Shown piece after piece: positions 15,247 through 23,920 of a stretch of 33,597 nucleotides of DNA. This stretch comes from Oscillospiraceae bacterium. Its GTDB lineage: Bacteria; Bacillota; Clostridia; Oscillospirales; Oscillospiraceae. The stretch spans positions 1 to 33,597 of the forward strand of contig JAGAMN010000053.1 in NCBI GenBank assembly GCA_017624715.1, in the 5' to 3' direction. Each line of letters starts with the position of its first letter. The stretch's first letter is position 1. The notes under the pieces were generated by a model that worked only from the letters and a program-made list of their open reading frames with translations, searched no databases and had not been told where the DNA came from. The position numbers were made by a program, and so were the translations under genes.

Positions 15247-15624
15247 ATGATCGAATTTAACAAGGACAATCTGAAGATCGATATGGAAATCGGTCTGATT
15301 CCCTTTGATCAGGGAAGTATAGCCGCGATCCTGTACCCGGAGTGCGATGTGGCAGAGAAGTTCGGTGTGGAGGGCCTGCAGGCTAGTGACATCGTGTTCA
15401 GTGTCATCGTTTACAAGGATCGAAGCTTCCTGTCTGCCCAGTATTCCACCGAACAGGATGGGGATGAGGAACACTTCGGCTATGAACCCACGGAAGCGGA
15501 AAAAGAGTTGATTTGGGATCTACTTGAAACCTGCAGCCAGCAGAAGTATGGCTGTACACTGGAGGAATTTCCTTCTGTGTTTCAGCGGATGAGTCAGGCG
15601 AAAAATGAGGTGGCGCTGACTTGA
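15247..15624 (+). CDS. Conserved ICE protein of unknown function (125 residues)
   Basis: An acidic, soluble protein with no recognised domain. It starts 10 bases after the VirB6 stop behind AAGGAG, and its stop overlaps the TTG start of the VirB3-like gene. Predicted strands at residues 8-30 and 48-65 are followed by an acidic helix (PTEAEKELIWDLLETC). Proteins of this kind sit between VirB6 and VirB3 in related elements, so a T4SS accessory or regulatory role is the best guess. Confidence 0.7.
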   Translation: MIEFNKDNLKIDMEIGLIPFDQGSIAAILYPECDVAEKFGVEGLQASDIVFSVIVYKDRSFLSAQYSTEQDGDEEHFGYEPTEAEKELIWDLLETCSQQKYGCTLEEFPSVFQRMSQAKNEVALT

Positions 15625-15887
15625 GAACTTATCTATACCCACAGAACCTGAAAGCCAGTGCCAACCTCTGGTTTTGGAGTCTGCGGGATTTTTTGATTTT
15701 ATGTATTGCTGTGCTTATTTCCGCCGTGATCCTGCTGAACTCTGGAATTGTGCTGCCGGCCGCCCTGTCGCTGGCATTCGGATTTCTGACCATCCGTAAG
15801 GACGAAACTACCGTGATCGATTCCATCGGCTACGCTGTGCGGTTCTTCGTTTCGGGACAGCAATACTTCGAATGGAGGGCGAAATGA
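15621..15887 (+). CDS. VirB3/PrgI-like inner-membrane T4SS protein
   Basis: This 88-residue protein has two closely spaced hydrophobic helices (about residues 22-40 and 43-60) and short basic ends. It starts from TTG overlapping the previous stop (TTGA). Size, topology and the place directly before VirB4 are those of VirB3/PrgI proteins, which bind VirB4 and the inner-membrane complex. The stop overlaps the next start as ATGA. The family call rests on topology and context more than on sequence motifs. Confidence 0.75.
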   Translation: MRTYLYPQNLKASANLWFWSLRDFLILCIAVLISAVILLNSGIVLPAALSLAFGFLTIRKDETTVIDSIGYAVRFFVSGQQYFEWRAK

Positions 15888-16483
15888 AGAAGAAACGCAA
15901 AGAGAAGAAAGGAAAGCGGAATTCGGTACAGGAGCTTCTGGGTATCCGGCATTTTACCAACTACGGTCTTATGACCGATAATGGGGAGCTGGTATTCTTT
16001 CGGGTAGCGCCTACCAACATTTCCGTCCTTTCCTCTGTGAATATCCAGCAGAAGATCCTGGGCCTGACGAATCTTCTGAAATCTGACCCGGACCTGGGGA
16101 TTGTCTGCACTGATTCCTGTGAGTGCTTTGACAGCAACCGGGAATATCTGCGGCGGCGGGCTTTGGAAGAATCCAGTCCCAAGGTGAAAGCACTTCTGGA
16201 AAAAGACCGGGATATGCTGACACGGATGCAGGCAGAGATGGCCAATGCCCGTGAATTCTATCTCGTGAAGCGGTATACAGGGCTGAAGCCTGAAATGGTA
16301 TTTACCCAGTCCAATACCACCATGAAGAATATCTCTGATTATGGGTTTGAAACCGAGCGGCTGGGCAAGGATCAGATCAAGCGGCTTCTGGGCATCTACT
16401 TCGGTACCACCATGGATGGCGACAAGCTCCCGGATGTGGACGGAGATCAATACAAACAGGAGGTCAAAGATGGGACTGTTTAA
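15884..16483 (+). CDS. VirB4-associated protein (separate N-terminal-like domain)
   Basis: The 199-residue product starts at ATG 15884, which overlaps the preceding stop and lies 5 bases after GGAGG; an in-frame ATG at 15872 overlaps that ribosome site. A basic N-terminus (KKKRKEKKGKR) is followed by an alpha/beta region (NYGLMTDNGELVFFRVAP, then a helix NIQQKILGLTNLL) and a long charged helix (about 105-135). It looks like the N-terminal non-ATPase part of VirB4/TraC proteins carried as its own gene. It overlaps the VirB4 gene by 14 bases, which favours complex formation between them. Confidence 0.7.
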   Translation: MKKKRKEKKGKRNSVQELLGIRHFTNYGLMTDNGELVFFRVAPTNISVLSSVNIQQKILGLTNLLKSDPDLGIVCTDSCECFDSNREYLRRRALEESSPKVKALLEKDRDMLTRMQAEMANAREFYLVKRYTGLKPEMVFTQSNTTMKNISDYGFETERLGKDQIKRLLGIYFGTTMDGDKLPDVDGDQYKQEVKDGTV

Positions 16484-18299
16484 GAAGAAACCGCCTACCC
16501 CAGAACAGATCGCAGCCGAGGAAGCCAAGTCCTTCTTTGACTGCATCTGCCCCTCCACGGTAAAGTTTTTCCCCCACCACTATATCGTGGGAGATTCCTA
16601 CCGCTGTGTGTGGGCGATAAAGGAGTATCCTCCCAGCACCGAGGAGCAGGCGATCCTTTCTCATCTGGCAGACCACAGCGGTGTGACCCTGCGGATTTAC
16701 AACCGGGTGGTGGATCACCGGGAGCGTGACCAGATTATGAACCATGCCAACCGGAAGAACCGTCTGAAGCTGGGTGATTCCAATATCACGGAAGCAGTGC
16801 AGGCCGAGCAGAACCTGCTGGATGTGACGGCCTTGCTGAATGAACTGAATCGGGAGAATGAACCGCTGATCCACTGTGCGGTATTTCTGGAACTGAAGGC
16901 AAAGAGTCTGGAAGCACTGCATTCCCTGAAAAACGATCTGACGATGGAAACCAGTCAGGCAAAGCTGTCCATTGATATGCTGACCCTGCGGCAGAAAGAG
17001 GGCTTCCTCGCGGTGATGCCCTTCGGCCGAAACCAGTTCGGAACCCAGTTTGAGCGGGTGCTGCCTGCCAGCTCCGTGTCCAATATGTACCCTTTTAATT
17101 TTTCGGGTAAAACAGATCCCCATGGCTTCTACATTGGCCGTGACCGTTTCGGTACCAATATCATCGTTGACCTGGACCGCAGAGCCGATGACAAGACCAC
17201 CGGCTCCGCCCTGATTCTGGGCAACTCCGGCATGGGTAAGAGCTACCTGCTGAAGCTGCTGGTTACCAATCTCCGGGAGTCCGGAAAGAGCATTATCGGA
17301 CTGGATGCGGAGGGCGAAATGCAGACCCTTGCCCAGAATAACGGTGGCTGTTATCTGGACTTTCTGGACGGCAAATACATGATCAATCTGCTTGAACCCA
17401 AAGCCTGGGCCAGCGAACCGGTGGAAGATCCGGATGCCCCAGAAGCATTCCGACGAAGCGGACGGATCAGCCAGCATATCGCATTCCTGAAAGACTGGTT
17501 CCGCAGCTATAAGGACTTCTCCGACATGGAGGTGGACACCATCGAGATCATGCTGTCCCGGCTCTATGAAAACTTCCACCTGACGGAATCCACGGATTTC
17601 TCCAAGCTGAAGCCTACGGACTATCCCATCATGGAAGATCTGTTCGAATTGTGTATGGAGGAATACCGGAACTACGATCCCACAGGCAAGCCTCTCTATA
17701 CCGAGGATATCCTCCAGAGAATCTGCCTGGGACTAAATTCTGTGTGCGTAGGTGCGGAAAGCCGCTTCTTTAACGGTCATACCAACATCGAGGACAATAA
17801 GTTCCTGATCTTCGGTGTCAAGGGCATCATGGACCTGAACAAGAAACTTCGCTGTGCCATTGAGTTCAATATTCTTTCCTACATGACCCACCAGCTTCTG
17901 AGTGTGGGCAATGCGGTGGCGACCCTGGACGAGCTGTACCTGTTCCTGGACAGCCCCACCACCATTGAGTACATCCGCAATGCCATGAAGCGTGTCCGTA
18001 AAATGGATTCTGCTCTGGTGCTGGCATCCCAGAACATTGAGGACTTCCTGATTCCCTCTATCCGGGAATTCACCAAGCCCCTGTTCTCCATTCCCACCCA
18101 CCAGTTCCTGTTCAATCCGGGAATGGTCAATGACAAGGAATACATCGATGCCTTGCAGGTGGGGCAGGCAGAGTATGATCTGATCCGCAGCTCCATGCGT
18201 GGTATCTGCCTGTACCGGTGCGGCAACGAGCGGTACCTGCTGCAGGTGCTGGCCCCGGAACACAAGCGGGTTCTCTTCGGCACAGAGGGAGGACGGTAA
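16470..18299 (+). CDS. VirB4/TraE-type T4SS ATPase
   Basis: VirB4 is the membrane-associated ATPase that powers pilus biogenesis and DNA passage. The 609-residue product has Walker A GNSGMGKS at 251-258 and Walker B ending LDE (Asp487-Glu488) within VATLDELYLFLD. A QN motif follows in LVLASQNIEDFL, all typical of VirB4/TraC. The ATG at 16470 is 7 bases after GGAGG and starts MGLFKKKPPTPEQ; a much earlier opening of the frame lies inside the preceding gene. It is somewhat shorter than full VirB4 proteins, consistent with part of the N-terminal region being a separate gene just upstream. Confidence 0.95.
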   Translation: MGLFKKKPPTPEQIAAEEAKSFFDCICPSTVKFFPHHYIVGDSYRCVWAIKEYPPSTEEQAILSHLADHSGVTLRIYNRVVDHRERDQIMNHANRKNRLKLGDSNITEAVQAEQNLLDVTALLNELNRENEPLIHCAVFLELKAKSLEALHSLKNDLTMETSQAKLSIDMLTLRQKEGFLAVMPFGRNQFGTQFERVLPASSVSNMYPFNFSGKTDPHGFYIGRDRFGTNIIVDLDRRADDKTTGSALILGNSGMGKSYLLKLLVTNLRESGKSIIGLDAEGEMQTLAQNNGGCYLDFLDGKYMINLLEPKAWASEPVEDPDAPEAFRRSGRISQHIAFLKDWFRSYKDFSDMEVDTIEIMLSRLYENFHLTESTDFSKLKPTDYPIMEDLFELCMEEYRNYDPTGKPLYTEDILQRICLGLNSVCVGAESRFFNGHTNIEDNKFLIFGVKGIMDLNKKLRCAIEFNILSYMTHQLLSVGNAVATLDELYLFLDSPTTIEYIRNAMKRVRKMDSALVLASQNIEDFLIPSIREFTKPLFSIPTHQFLFNPGMVNDKEYIDALQVGQAEYDLIRSSMRGICLYRCGNERYLLQVLAPEHKRVLFGTEGGR

Positions 18300-18302
18300 A
18301 GC

Positions 18303-19349
18303 ATGAGTGCTGCTGTTGGCGCAGCGCTGAAGAAAGTTCTGGTAGCGATCCTCACAGAACCGAAGGTGCTGAAAAACATCCTTTTCGCCATCCTTGTGGT
18401 TGTGGTAGCTATGATCCTGCCCACGGTATTCGTGGTGAGCATTTTCCGTGGCGACTTCGAAGTGGATACCGCAAGCCTGCAGCAGTATGTGGAGGATAAC
18501 CTGTCCGCTGCGGATATTGTGCTTCTGACTAACGTGGAGAATACCATGGAAGCCATTGAAGAAGCCATGATCGAAGCGGAACTGGGGAGTGAAGCCAGGA
18601 CTGCGCAGGTGCTGTATGTTCTGGCACTCAGCGACTATGCCAGCCAGCCGGGATTTGTGTCCCGACTGGTTTCCTGTTTCCGGCCGGAGCAGACAGACTC
18701 CCAGCTTGTCAATGCGGTAAATGCGGAGTTCGGTACGAATATCCAATTGCAGGATTTTTCCAATGTCATGCGGAATATCCGATCCCGGCAGATCAACACC
18801 TCCACCTATACGGATCCTGGTACCAAGAATAATCTGGATCTGGTGGAATGGGCCATTGCTGCCTATAACGCAGACTGGGGCTATGTCATGGGTACCTACG
18901 GATTGGTGCTGACCGAGGATCTGCTGGAAGCAAAGCTCGTTCAGCTTCCCGATGATGTGGGTCCTTATGAGGAGTTCATCCGTGCCAATTACCTTGGTCT
19001 CAGAACCGCCGACTGTGTGGGACTGATCAAGGGGTACAGCTGGTACGACGTGGACACCGGCGAAATCGGCTATGCCACCAACGGACACCCCGATGTGGGT
19101 GCTGACCAGCTGTACAACAACGCTACGGAAAAAGGCCCCATATCCACACTGCCGGAGATTCCCGGTCTGATCCTCCATGCCGAGGGTCACGTGGGCATCT
19201 ACATAGGCGGTGGCTACGCTATCGAGGCCATGGGTACCCGTTATGGTGTGGTCAAGACGAGAGTGGCAAACCGGAACTGGACCGGCTGGTGCAAGAGTCC
19301 CTACATTGCCTATGTGGAGGAAGCACCCGAAGAACAGGAGCCAGCGTAA
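18303..19349 (+). CDS. T4SS peptidoglycan hydrolase, NlpC/P60 family, membrane anchored
   Basis: This enzyme would open the cell wall for the conjugation channel, the role of VirB1 in Gram-negative systems. The 348-residue protein has one membrane helix (about 25-47), a mostly helical linker (about 55-190) and a C-terminal NlpC/P60 domain. Cys238 in RTADCVGLIKG and His296 in GHVGIYIGGG are the catalytic pair, and WCKSPYIAYV is the usual end. It starts 3 bases after the VirB4 stop. A terminator follows, so it appears to be the last gene of the transfer operon. Confidence 0.9.
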   Translation: MSAAVGAALKKVLVAILTEPKVLKNILFAILVVVVAMILPTVFVVSIFRGDFEVDTASLQQYVEDNLSAADIVLLTNVENTMEAIEEAMIEAELGSEARTAQVLYVLALSDYASQPGFVSRLVSCFRPEQTDSQLVNAVNAEFGTNIQLQDFSNVMRNIRSRQINTSTYTDPGTKNNLDLVEWAIAAYNADWGYVMGTYGLVLTEDLLEAKLVQLPDDVGPYEEFIRANYLGLRTADCVGLIKGYSWYDVDTGEIGYATNGHPDVGADQLYNNATEKGPISTLPEIPGLILHAEGHVGIYIGGGYAIEAMGTRYGVVKTRVANRNWTGWCKSPYIAYVEEAPEEQEPA

Positions 19350-19363
19350 ATGTCTATTGTGCC

Positions 19364-19387
19364 AAGCCAGGAACATGGCTTTTTATT
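19364..19387 (+). terminator. Terminator of the transfer operon
   Basis: A 6-bp stem (AAGCCA with TGGCTT) with a GGAACA loop is followed by TTTATT. The stem is short, so its strength is moderate. Confidence 0.55.
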
Positions 19388-19404
19388 GCTTTTGGTGAAT
19401 AGCT
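19386..19404 (+). repeat. Spacer motif TTGCTT-N3-GTGAATAGCT, copy 1
   Basis: This 19-base motif lies about 65 bases before the small gene at 19468. It matches 16 of 19 bases with a second copy at 24845, also in a spacer before a new gene block. A shared operator or promoter element is possible. Confidence 0.4.
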
Positions 19405-19467
19405 TTTTCTATGGTTTCCGTCCATGATTGTGATACCCAATTGGGAATACACTAAGGAGCTGAGAAC

Positions 19468-19695
19468 ATGAAAAGCATTGAACAGAGAGTGAAGCAACCC
19501 TGTCCTCTGGAAGATATCTGTCTGGAAAGTCAGATCACAGGAGAATTGCTCCCTTCTGATGAAGCAATTGCCCAATTCTACAAGGATCATGATACCACGG
19601 AGGATTGGCATAGTGAGTGGAGGGAAACTGACATCTCTGCAGCATATGTGCGGGAAATGATCCGCTCTGTTGAAGAACAGAACTTAAAAATGTAA
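19468..19695 (+). CDS. Small acidic protein of 75 residues, unknown function
   Basis: I do not recognise this protein. It is soluble and acidic, with a CPLEDICLESQITGELLP turn region and a C-terminal helix (ISAAYVREMIRSVEEQNLKM). A TAAGGAG ribosome site precedes the ATG by 10 bases. It opens the accessory island and is closed by its own perfect terminator, so it is probably a separate transcript from the genes on both sides. Its size and charge would suit an anti-defence or regulatory peptide, but nothing in it shows that. Confidence 0.65.
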   Translation: MKSIEQRVKQPCPLEDICLESQITGELLPSDEAIAQFYKDHDTTEDWHSEWRETDISAAYVREMIRSVEEQNLKM

Positions 19696-19699
19696 TCGA

Positions 19700-19735
19700 A
19701 AGGCTGGCAGTCAAACCGACTGCCAGCCTTCTGCG
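19700..19735 (+). terminator. Strong intrinsic terminator after the 75-residue gene
   Basis: A perfect 13-bp stem (AAGGCTGGCAGTC with GACTGCCAGCCTT) has a 5-base loop AAACC and is followed by CTGCG. The stem is among the strongest in the window, but the T tract is short. Confidence 0.7.
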
Positions 19736-19751
19736 TGGATGGAGGGACAAT

Positions 19752-20609
19752 ATGAAACCGAAGGTAAGCGCGTTGATCCAGACCAGGGCGAACACTCTGG
19801 TTCTGGATTTCCCCAAAAGTATAGCAGAACTCCGTGTGGCATTGCTGCAGAGCGGCATCCCGGAGCCTCCCAGAGATATCTTCCTGATGGACAACGAAGG
19901 CGATCCCATTCGCGTAAAGGTCTATGGTGAAGATGAGCTGGGCAAACATCTGGCCCGGATCTTTTCGGAAACAGATGACTTGGCCAAGGTGAATACCGTT
20001 GTGTTTCTGGCAACAGATCCACGGACAGAACTGCGGGAGGAAATGCGCCAGAGTATCCTCTCAGATAAGTATGGCAGTGTGGGAGATTTTCTAACTGATG
20101 TACAGCAGATGCTTCAAAAGCTATCCGGATATACGGAATCCTTCTATTTCCCCCTGTCACCATACATTCAGGAAACCTTTGCGGACGAACCATACCGTGT
20201 CAGCAGCGAGTACCTTGCCGGGTATGAAGATGAGCTGTTGCAGGCACTGGAGGATATTCGCAGCCGGGATACGGTGAATATGGCACAGTATTATAACGAA
20301 CACTGCAGCCCAAAGCAGGAGGCAATCTCTATGGATTGGAGCTTTGAAGAAATCCGTGGACAGGTCTACGGCCGGGTGGATGTGCAGCTCAAGGAACCTC
20401 TGGCACCGGGAGAAAAGCTGTCCATGAAAGACTGGATCAGAGGGCAGAACTCAGACGGTGCCTTTGAAAGCTTTGAGGATCATGGAATCGCAGCGGAGGA
20501 CGGCTGGCTGACAGTGTCCTTTAGCGGCGAGGGACAGCAGGACTTCCTGTATGATCGGCATGAGATGGATTGCTACCTAGCCCAGCAGCTGGAGCAGGGT
20601 GGAATGTAG
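19752..20609 (+). CDS. Accessory protein of 285 residues, possibly a diverged ArdA-like N-terminal part
   Basis: The first 110 residues (VLDFPKSIAELRVALLQSGI, an I-F-L-M-D-N strand, then DELGKHLARIFSETDD) follow the order of the ArdA anti-restriction N-terminus seen in two later genes, but weakly. The middle is helical. The last 70 residues (KLSMKDWIRGQNSDGAFESF, then DGWLTVSFSGEG) form a separate beta-rich part I do not recognise. The protein is strongly acidic, as DNA-mimic anti-restriction proteins are. The ATG follows GGAGGGAC. It ends GGM, with ATG-TAG next to the ribosome site of the following gene. The ArdA link is an inference. Confidence 0.75.
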   Translation: MKPKVSALIQTRANTLVLDFPKSIAELRVALLQSGIPEPPRDIFLMDNEGDPIRVKVYGEDELGKHLARIFSETDDLAKVNTVVFLATDPRTELREEMRQSILSDKYGSVGDFLTDVQQMLQKLSGYTESFYFPLSPYIQETFADEPYRVSSEYLAGYEDELLQALEDIRSRDTVNMAQYYNEHCSPKQEAISMDWSFEEIRGQVYGRVDVQLKEPLAPGEKLSMKDWIRGQNSDGAFESFEDHGIAAEDGWLTVSFSGEGQQDFLYDRHEMDCYLAQQLEQGGM

Positions 20610-20617
20610 GTGAGCAT

Positions 20618-21127
20618 ATGGGAACACGCAGTCTGATCGCTAAACAGGTCGGCCCGGATGAGTACCGGACGATATTCTGCCAAATGGAAGGTCATCTGGA
20701 ATGTCAGGGCGCGATACTACTGGAACACTTTGCCACGCCAGATCAGGTGGACAAATTGCTTGATTTGGGTGACCTTTATCTGCTTCATCCGAAACTGGAG
20801 CCAGAGCCCGACCAGCATCACAGCTATGAGAAACCGCAGGCAGGTGTCACCGTTGCATACCATCGGGATTGGCAATGCACCAATGTTGAAGCGGAAATCA
20901 ATACACTTGAGGAACTGGATGGATCAGGCGGTATGATCGAGTTCGTCTATATCTTCGACCAGGAGAATCAATGGAAATACTTTCAGGGTGGTTACCTGGA
21001 TGAAGGATTGCGGGATGTGAAAGCCGATCTGGAAGCGCTGGAGCAAGGTGTTGATGTTCTGAAAGGACCACCCTTTGACTTTCTGGATGATCTGTCAGGG
21101 GATGAAATACAAGAACAAGCATTGTGA
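20618..21127 (+). CDS. MGTRS-family phage/ICE protein (169 residues), unknown function
   Basis: The start at 20618 gives MGTRSLIAKQ, a characteristic N-terminus of a protein common on phages and Clostridia ICEs (M-G-T-R-S, then D-E-Y-R-T-I-F-C and a LLDLGDLYLL segment). The protein is acidic, with no cofactor motif or membrane helix. A longer reading from 20570 lies inside the preceding gene. GGTGAG is the only ribosome site, about 6 bases upstream. It is followed 11 bases later by the next gene. No function is established as far as I know. Confidence 0.75.
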   Translation: MGTRSLIAKQVGPDEYRTIFCQMEGHLECQGAILLEHFATPDQVDKLLDLGDLYLLHPKLEPEPDQHHSYEKPQAGVTVAYHRDWQCTNVEAEINTLEELDGSGGMIEFVYIFDQENQWKYFQGGYLDEGLRDVKADLEALEQGVDVLKGPPFDFLDDLSGDEIQEQAL

Positions 21128-21138
21128 GGAAATAGGAA

Positions 21139-21852
21139 ATGGAAACTACTGGACGAATTACTGCATTCAACAATGCGAATGAACCGTTCTATATAGTTGA
21201 ACACAGCGACGGCAAGTTCAGCCTGTGTCTGCCGCTGGATATGCTCCCGGACGAATATTACCCCTACTGTCAGGAAGCTTTTGACGCCTATGCCGAAGAA
21301 ATCGGGGCATCCAAGCTCCAGCTTTCCGGCAGTCATCGGTTCGGTGATGGATATGACTGGCAGGCTGCTTTTACTCAGGCATTCGCAGGGGATCCCAATA
21401 TGGAGAAGATCAGCTTCGACTGCGAGACCAGCGGCTTCTTCTGCATCAGCCACGATCTGGCGATCCTGGAACAGTACGGTGCTGCTTTCCGGGGAATCTG
21501 TACGGATACTGCAAGGTTTATTCCTATCGTATCCCAGGGAATCCAGCGAATGGAGCAGCTGATGAAGGAACAGGAACGGCTGATGAAAACCGTCCGGGGG
21601 CAGCTTATGGAGAATCCCAATGCGATCTTCCATATCATGACCCCATACGGAAATGTCTCGCTTCACCCGATGGATACAAAGGCGCTGCTGGATGGAACCC
21701 GGTCAACCATTGATATCGAGGGGACTCATTATGCCGCCTTTGAACTTCTGGCTCAGGAGGTCACAGCCTCCCAGACAGATCTGTTTAATTCCAACTGCAT
21801 TCGGATGAAAACAGAGGAAGCGAGTTTGGACATGATCGAACAGACAATGTGA
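21139..21852 (+). CDS. Accessory protein sharing a 120-residue domain with the gene at 26267
   Basis: Residues 7-130 (FNNANEPFYIVEHSDGKFSL, then GDGYDWQAAFTQAF and the LEQYGAAFRGIC helix) match the C-terminal part of the 26267 gene (FNAANAPFYIMDYGDDRYGL, GNGYDWECVFKKAF, LEQLGSRFKEIC). I know no named function for this domain. Residues 140-165 are a charged helix. The rest is an unrecognised tail ending EQTM. GAGGAAATAGGA precedes the ATG. The stop is followed directly by GAGGTAAGGA of the next gene, so the gene belongs to a tight operon with the pentapeptide-repeat gene. Confidence 0.75.
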   Translation: METTGRITAFNNANEPFYIVEHSDGKFSLCLPLDMLPDEYYPYCQEAFDAYAEEIGASKLQLSGSHRFGDGYDWQAAFTQAFAGDPNMEKISFDCETSGFFCISHDLAILEQYGAAFRGICTDTARFIPIVSQGIQRMEQLMKEQERLMKTVRGQLMENPNAIFHIMTPYGNVSLHPMDTKALLDGTRSTIDIEGTHYAAFELLAQEVTASQTDLFNSNCIRMKTEEASLDMIEQTM

Positions 21853-21861
21853 GGTAAGGAT

Positions 21862-22656
21862 ATGGAGAATATATCAAATCCACCTGATGCCAAAACTGGT
21901 TTCCTGAATGCTGTCAATACGATAGTGGACCAGTACATAAGGGAAGCCTTGGAACAGTGTGAGAAGCCTGTGATTGCAATTTCCAGAGAGGATATTCAGG
22001 AGCGGCTTGCTATGATGCAGTATACAGCAGAAGAACTGATAATCGGTTTGCTGGCAGAGCGCAAGGAAACCGCATTTGTGAATGACTGCTCGGATCCTAT
22101 CACCATAGCACTGACACAGGAAGCAATCGATCAGTATCGGGCGCAGGAACGAAAGGAACTGGCATGGGAAGAAGTTGCAGTCATACACGCAAACCATACC
22201 CTCTGGCTGTATGGCAAGGGCGGTGAGCAGGCAGACTTCACCCTGTGTCAACTCCACGATATGGCATTGCCACACATGGTGTTTGATCATGGCATCTTTC
22301 GGAATGCGTTGCTGATGCATCTGGATCTGACCAATAGCAGCTTCTGCGATTGTGACTTTACGGGTACCCGGTTTATTGGGTGTGACATGCCCTCTACCAC
22401 AATGAGCCGGTGCTGCTTCCACGGAGCGGTCTTCGATGGCTGTAGAATGCGGGGAACGCAACTGAATCACGGAAATTTCGCGGGAGCATTCCTGCGGGAC
22501 TGTGATGTTTGGTCTGCTAATATGAAGGACATTTGCGTAGATAAGGTAGCACTCCAGAATACCAATCTGGATCAGGCGGACATTCGTGGCCTTATCGATG
22601 AGGAGGCTGCGTGGAAACGAATGATGGAACCTCTGGAGGAAATTCAAGGCATGTGA
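21862..22656 (+). CDS. Pentapeptide-repeat protein with a helical N-terminal domain
   Basis: Residues 125-240 form about 20 imperfect pentapeptide repeats (ADFTL, CDFTG, TRFIG, AVFDG, GNFAG, ANMKD, TNLDQ, ADIRG and others), which fold as a right-handed quadrilateral beta helix. Some such proteins (Qnr, MfpA) mimic DNA and protect gyrase. On a mobile element, protection from DNA-acting toxins or restriction is plausible but not shown. The first 120 residues are helical (TVDQYIREALEQCEKPVIAIS, then a QEAIDQYRAQERKELAWEEV helix) and recall immunity or regulatory domains rather than a known enzyme. Cysteine is frequent in the coil. The ATG follows GAGGTAAGGA by 2-5 bases. It ends QGM. Confidence 0.85.
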   Translation: MENISNPPDAKTGFLNAVNTIVDQYIREALEQCEKPVIAISREDIQERLAMMQYTAEELIIGLLAERKETAFVNDCSDPITIALTQEAIDQYRAQERKELAWEEVAVIHANHTLWLYGKGGEQADFTLCQLHDMALPHMVFDHGIFRNALLMHLDLTNSSFCDCDFTGTRFIGCDMPSTTMSRCCFHGAVFDGCRMRGTQLNHGNFAGAFLRDCDVWSANMKDICVDKVALQNTNLDQADIRGLIDEEAAWKRMMEPLEEIQGM

Positions 22657-22678
22657 CGCAGAAAGAGGGTGAATGATT

Positions 22679-23920
22679 ATGAAGAAAACAATGACAATTG
22701 AAATGGCGGCTGGGGGCTACATCGGAGAAGAGAAATACTTTGCAACGCTGGAGCTTCCAGCAAAGCCTCACGAAATACAGGATGCTTGCCATAAGCTGCG
22801 GATCACCCAAAACCGTGACACCAATCTACGGATGGAAGTTTGCAACTGTGAGATCCTGCCTGAACTGACCGATATACTGCTGGACAGTCCCAGTATGGAA
22901 GAAATGAATTTTCTTGCCCAGCGGCTGGCCCAGCTTTCTGACAGCGAAGCCATTGCCCTCCGGGGTGTATGGCAGCGGTTAGATAAAGCGGGATACCTGA
23001 AAGAACCCGTTCGGGCAATGGATCTGATCAATATGACCTATGGTCTGGAAAATGTAATGGTGGCATCCTGCGTCAGCAATGACCGGGATTTGGGTGAATT
23101 TGTTCTGGAGAACGATCTGGATGAGGATATTGCCAATCTGCCGGATGAGATGGTAGAGATGTTGGATCAGGAAGCGGTTGGACAGCGGCACCGGGAAAGC
23201 GAGGGTGGCGTATTTATCGGGTACCACTATGTGGTAGCAGGAGAATATCAGCTCCACCAGATCTACGCTGGGGTCCGTCTGCCTACCCAGGAGCAGGAAA
23301 AGCCTTTTGTGTTCCGGCTTCAGGTGGCGGAGTCCCCAGTGAATGACAGCACTGAAACCATGGGAACAGCAGAATGGATCAGCTTACCTATCGACCGGGA
23401 TCAGGCTGACCGGATCGCGCAGAAGCATAATGAGAGCTGCATTGAGGATTGCACCTTCTATGGCTTTGAATCCATCATCCCGCAAATCACAGCAGATCAC
23501 TATGGTGATATGCTCTCCTTTGTGCGGCTGAACCGGTTGGCACAGGAGATCGCCCAGATGAAACCCTCCGAGCAGGTAAAGCTGAAAGCGGTACTGGAAC
23601 ACGAAAAGCCTGGTACCATGGAAGGCATCCAGAGTGTGGTTGATCATCTGAGAGAGTACCAGCTCGACAACCGGATCGGGGATGCGGACAGCTACTTCAA
23701 GGAATACCTGCTGCGGCATCTGGACGCCCGGTTCGATGCACGGTGGCTGGATGGTCTTGCTGTCTGCACCGAAGGAACCAATCTGATGCAGCGGCTAGGA
23801 GCGGCAGAAACCGACTACGGCATCGTCTCCGCCAGAGGGGGTCAGCTATACGCACTGGTCCCTTTTGAGCAGGAACAGGTACAGGAGAAAGCAATGGAAA
23901 TGACGATGGGAGGTTACTAA
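22679..23920 (+). CDS. Tandem ArdA-like anti-restriction protein, first
   Basis: ArdA proteins are acidic DNA mimics that block type I restriction enzymes. This 413-residue protein contains two ArdA-like units. Unit 1 (about 10-185) has FATLELPAKPHEIQDACHKL, the EEMNFLAQRLAQLSDSEAIAL segment, a VSNDRDLGEFVLEN segment and DQEAVGQRHRESEGGVFIG, which parallels the Tn916 ArdA order ending YQAYGRDL. Unit 2 (about 220-395) repeats it (WISLPIDRDQADRIAQKH, LNRLAQEIAQMKPSEQVKL, YFKEYLLRHLD). The start at 22679 is 9 bases after AGAGGG; an ATG at 22673 is the alternative. The last codon of the GGY tail runs into TAATG of the next gene, and the GGAGG inside the tail is that gene's ribosome site. Confidence 0.85.
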   Translation: MKKTMTIEMAAGGYIGEEKYFATLELPAKPHEIQDACHKLRITQNRDTNLRMEVCNCEILPELTDILLDSPSMEEMNFLAQRLAQLSDSEAIALRGVWQRLDKAGYLKEPVRAMDLINMTYGLENVMVASCVSNDRDLGEFVLENDLDEDIANLPDEMVEMLDQEAVGQRHRESEGGVFIGYHYVVAGEYQLHQIYAGVRLPTQEQEKPFVFRLQVAESPVNDSTETMGTAEWISLPIDRDQADRIAQKHNESCIEDCTFYGFESIIPQITADHYGDMLSFVRLNRLAQEIAQMKPSEQVKLKAVLEHEKPGTMEGIQSVVDHLREYQLDNRIGDADSYFKEYLLRHLDARFDARWLDGLAVCTEGTNLMQRLGAAETDYGIVSARGGQLYALVPFEQEQVQEKAMEMTMGGY

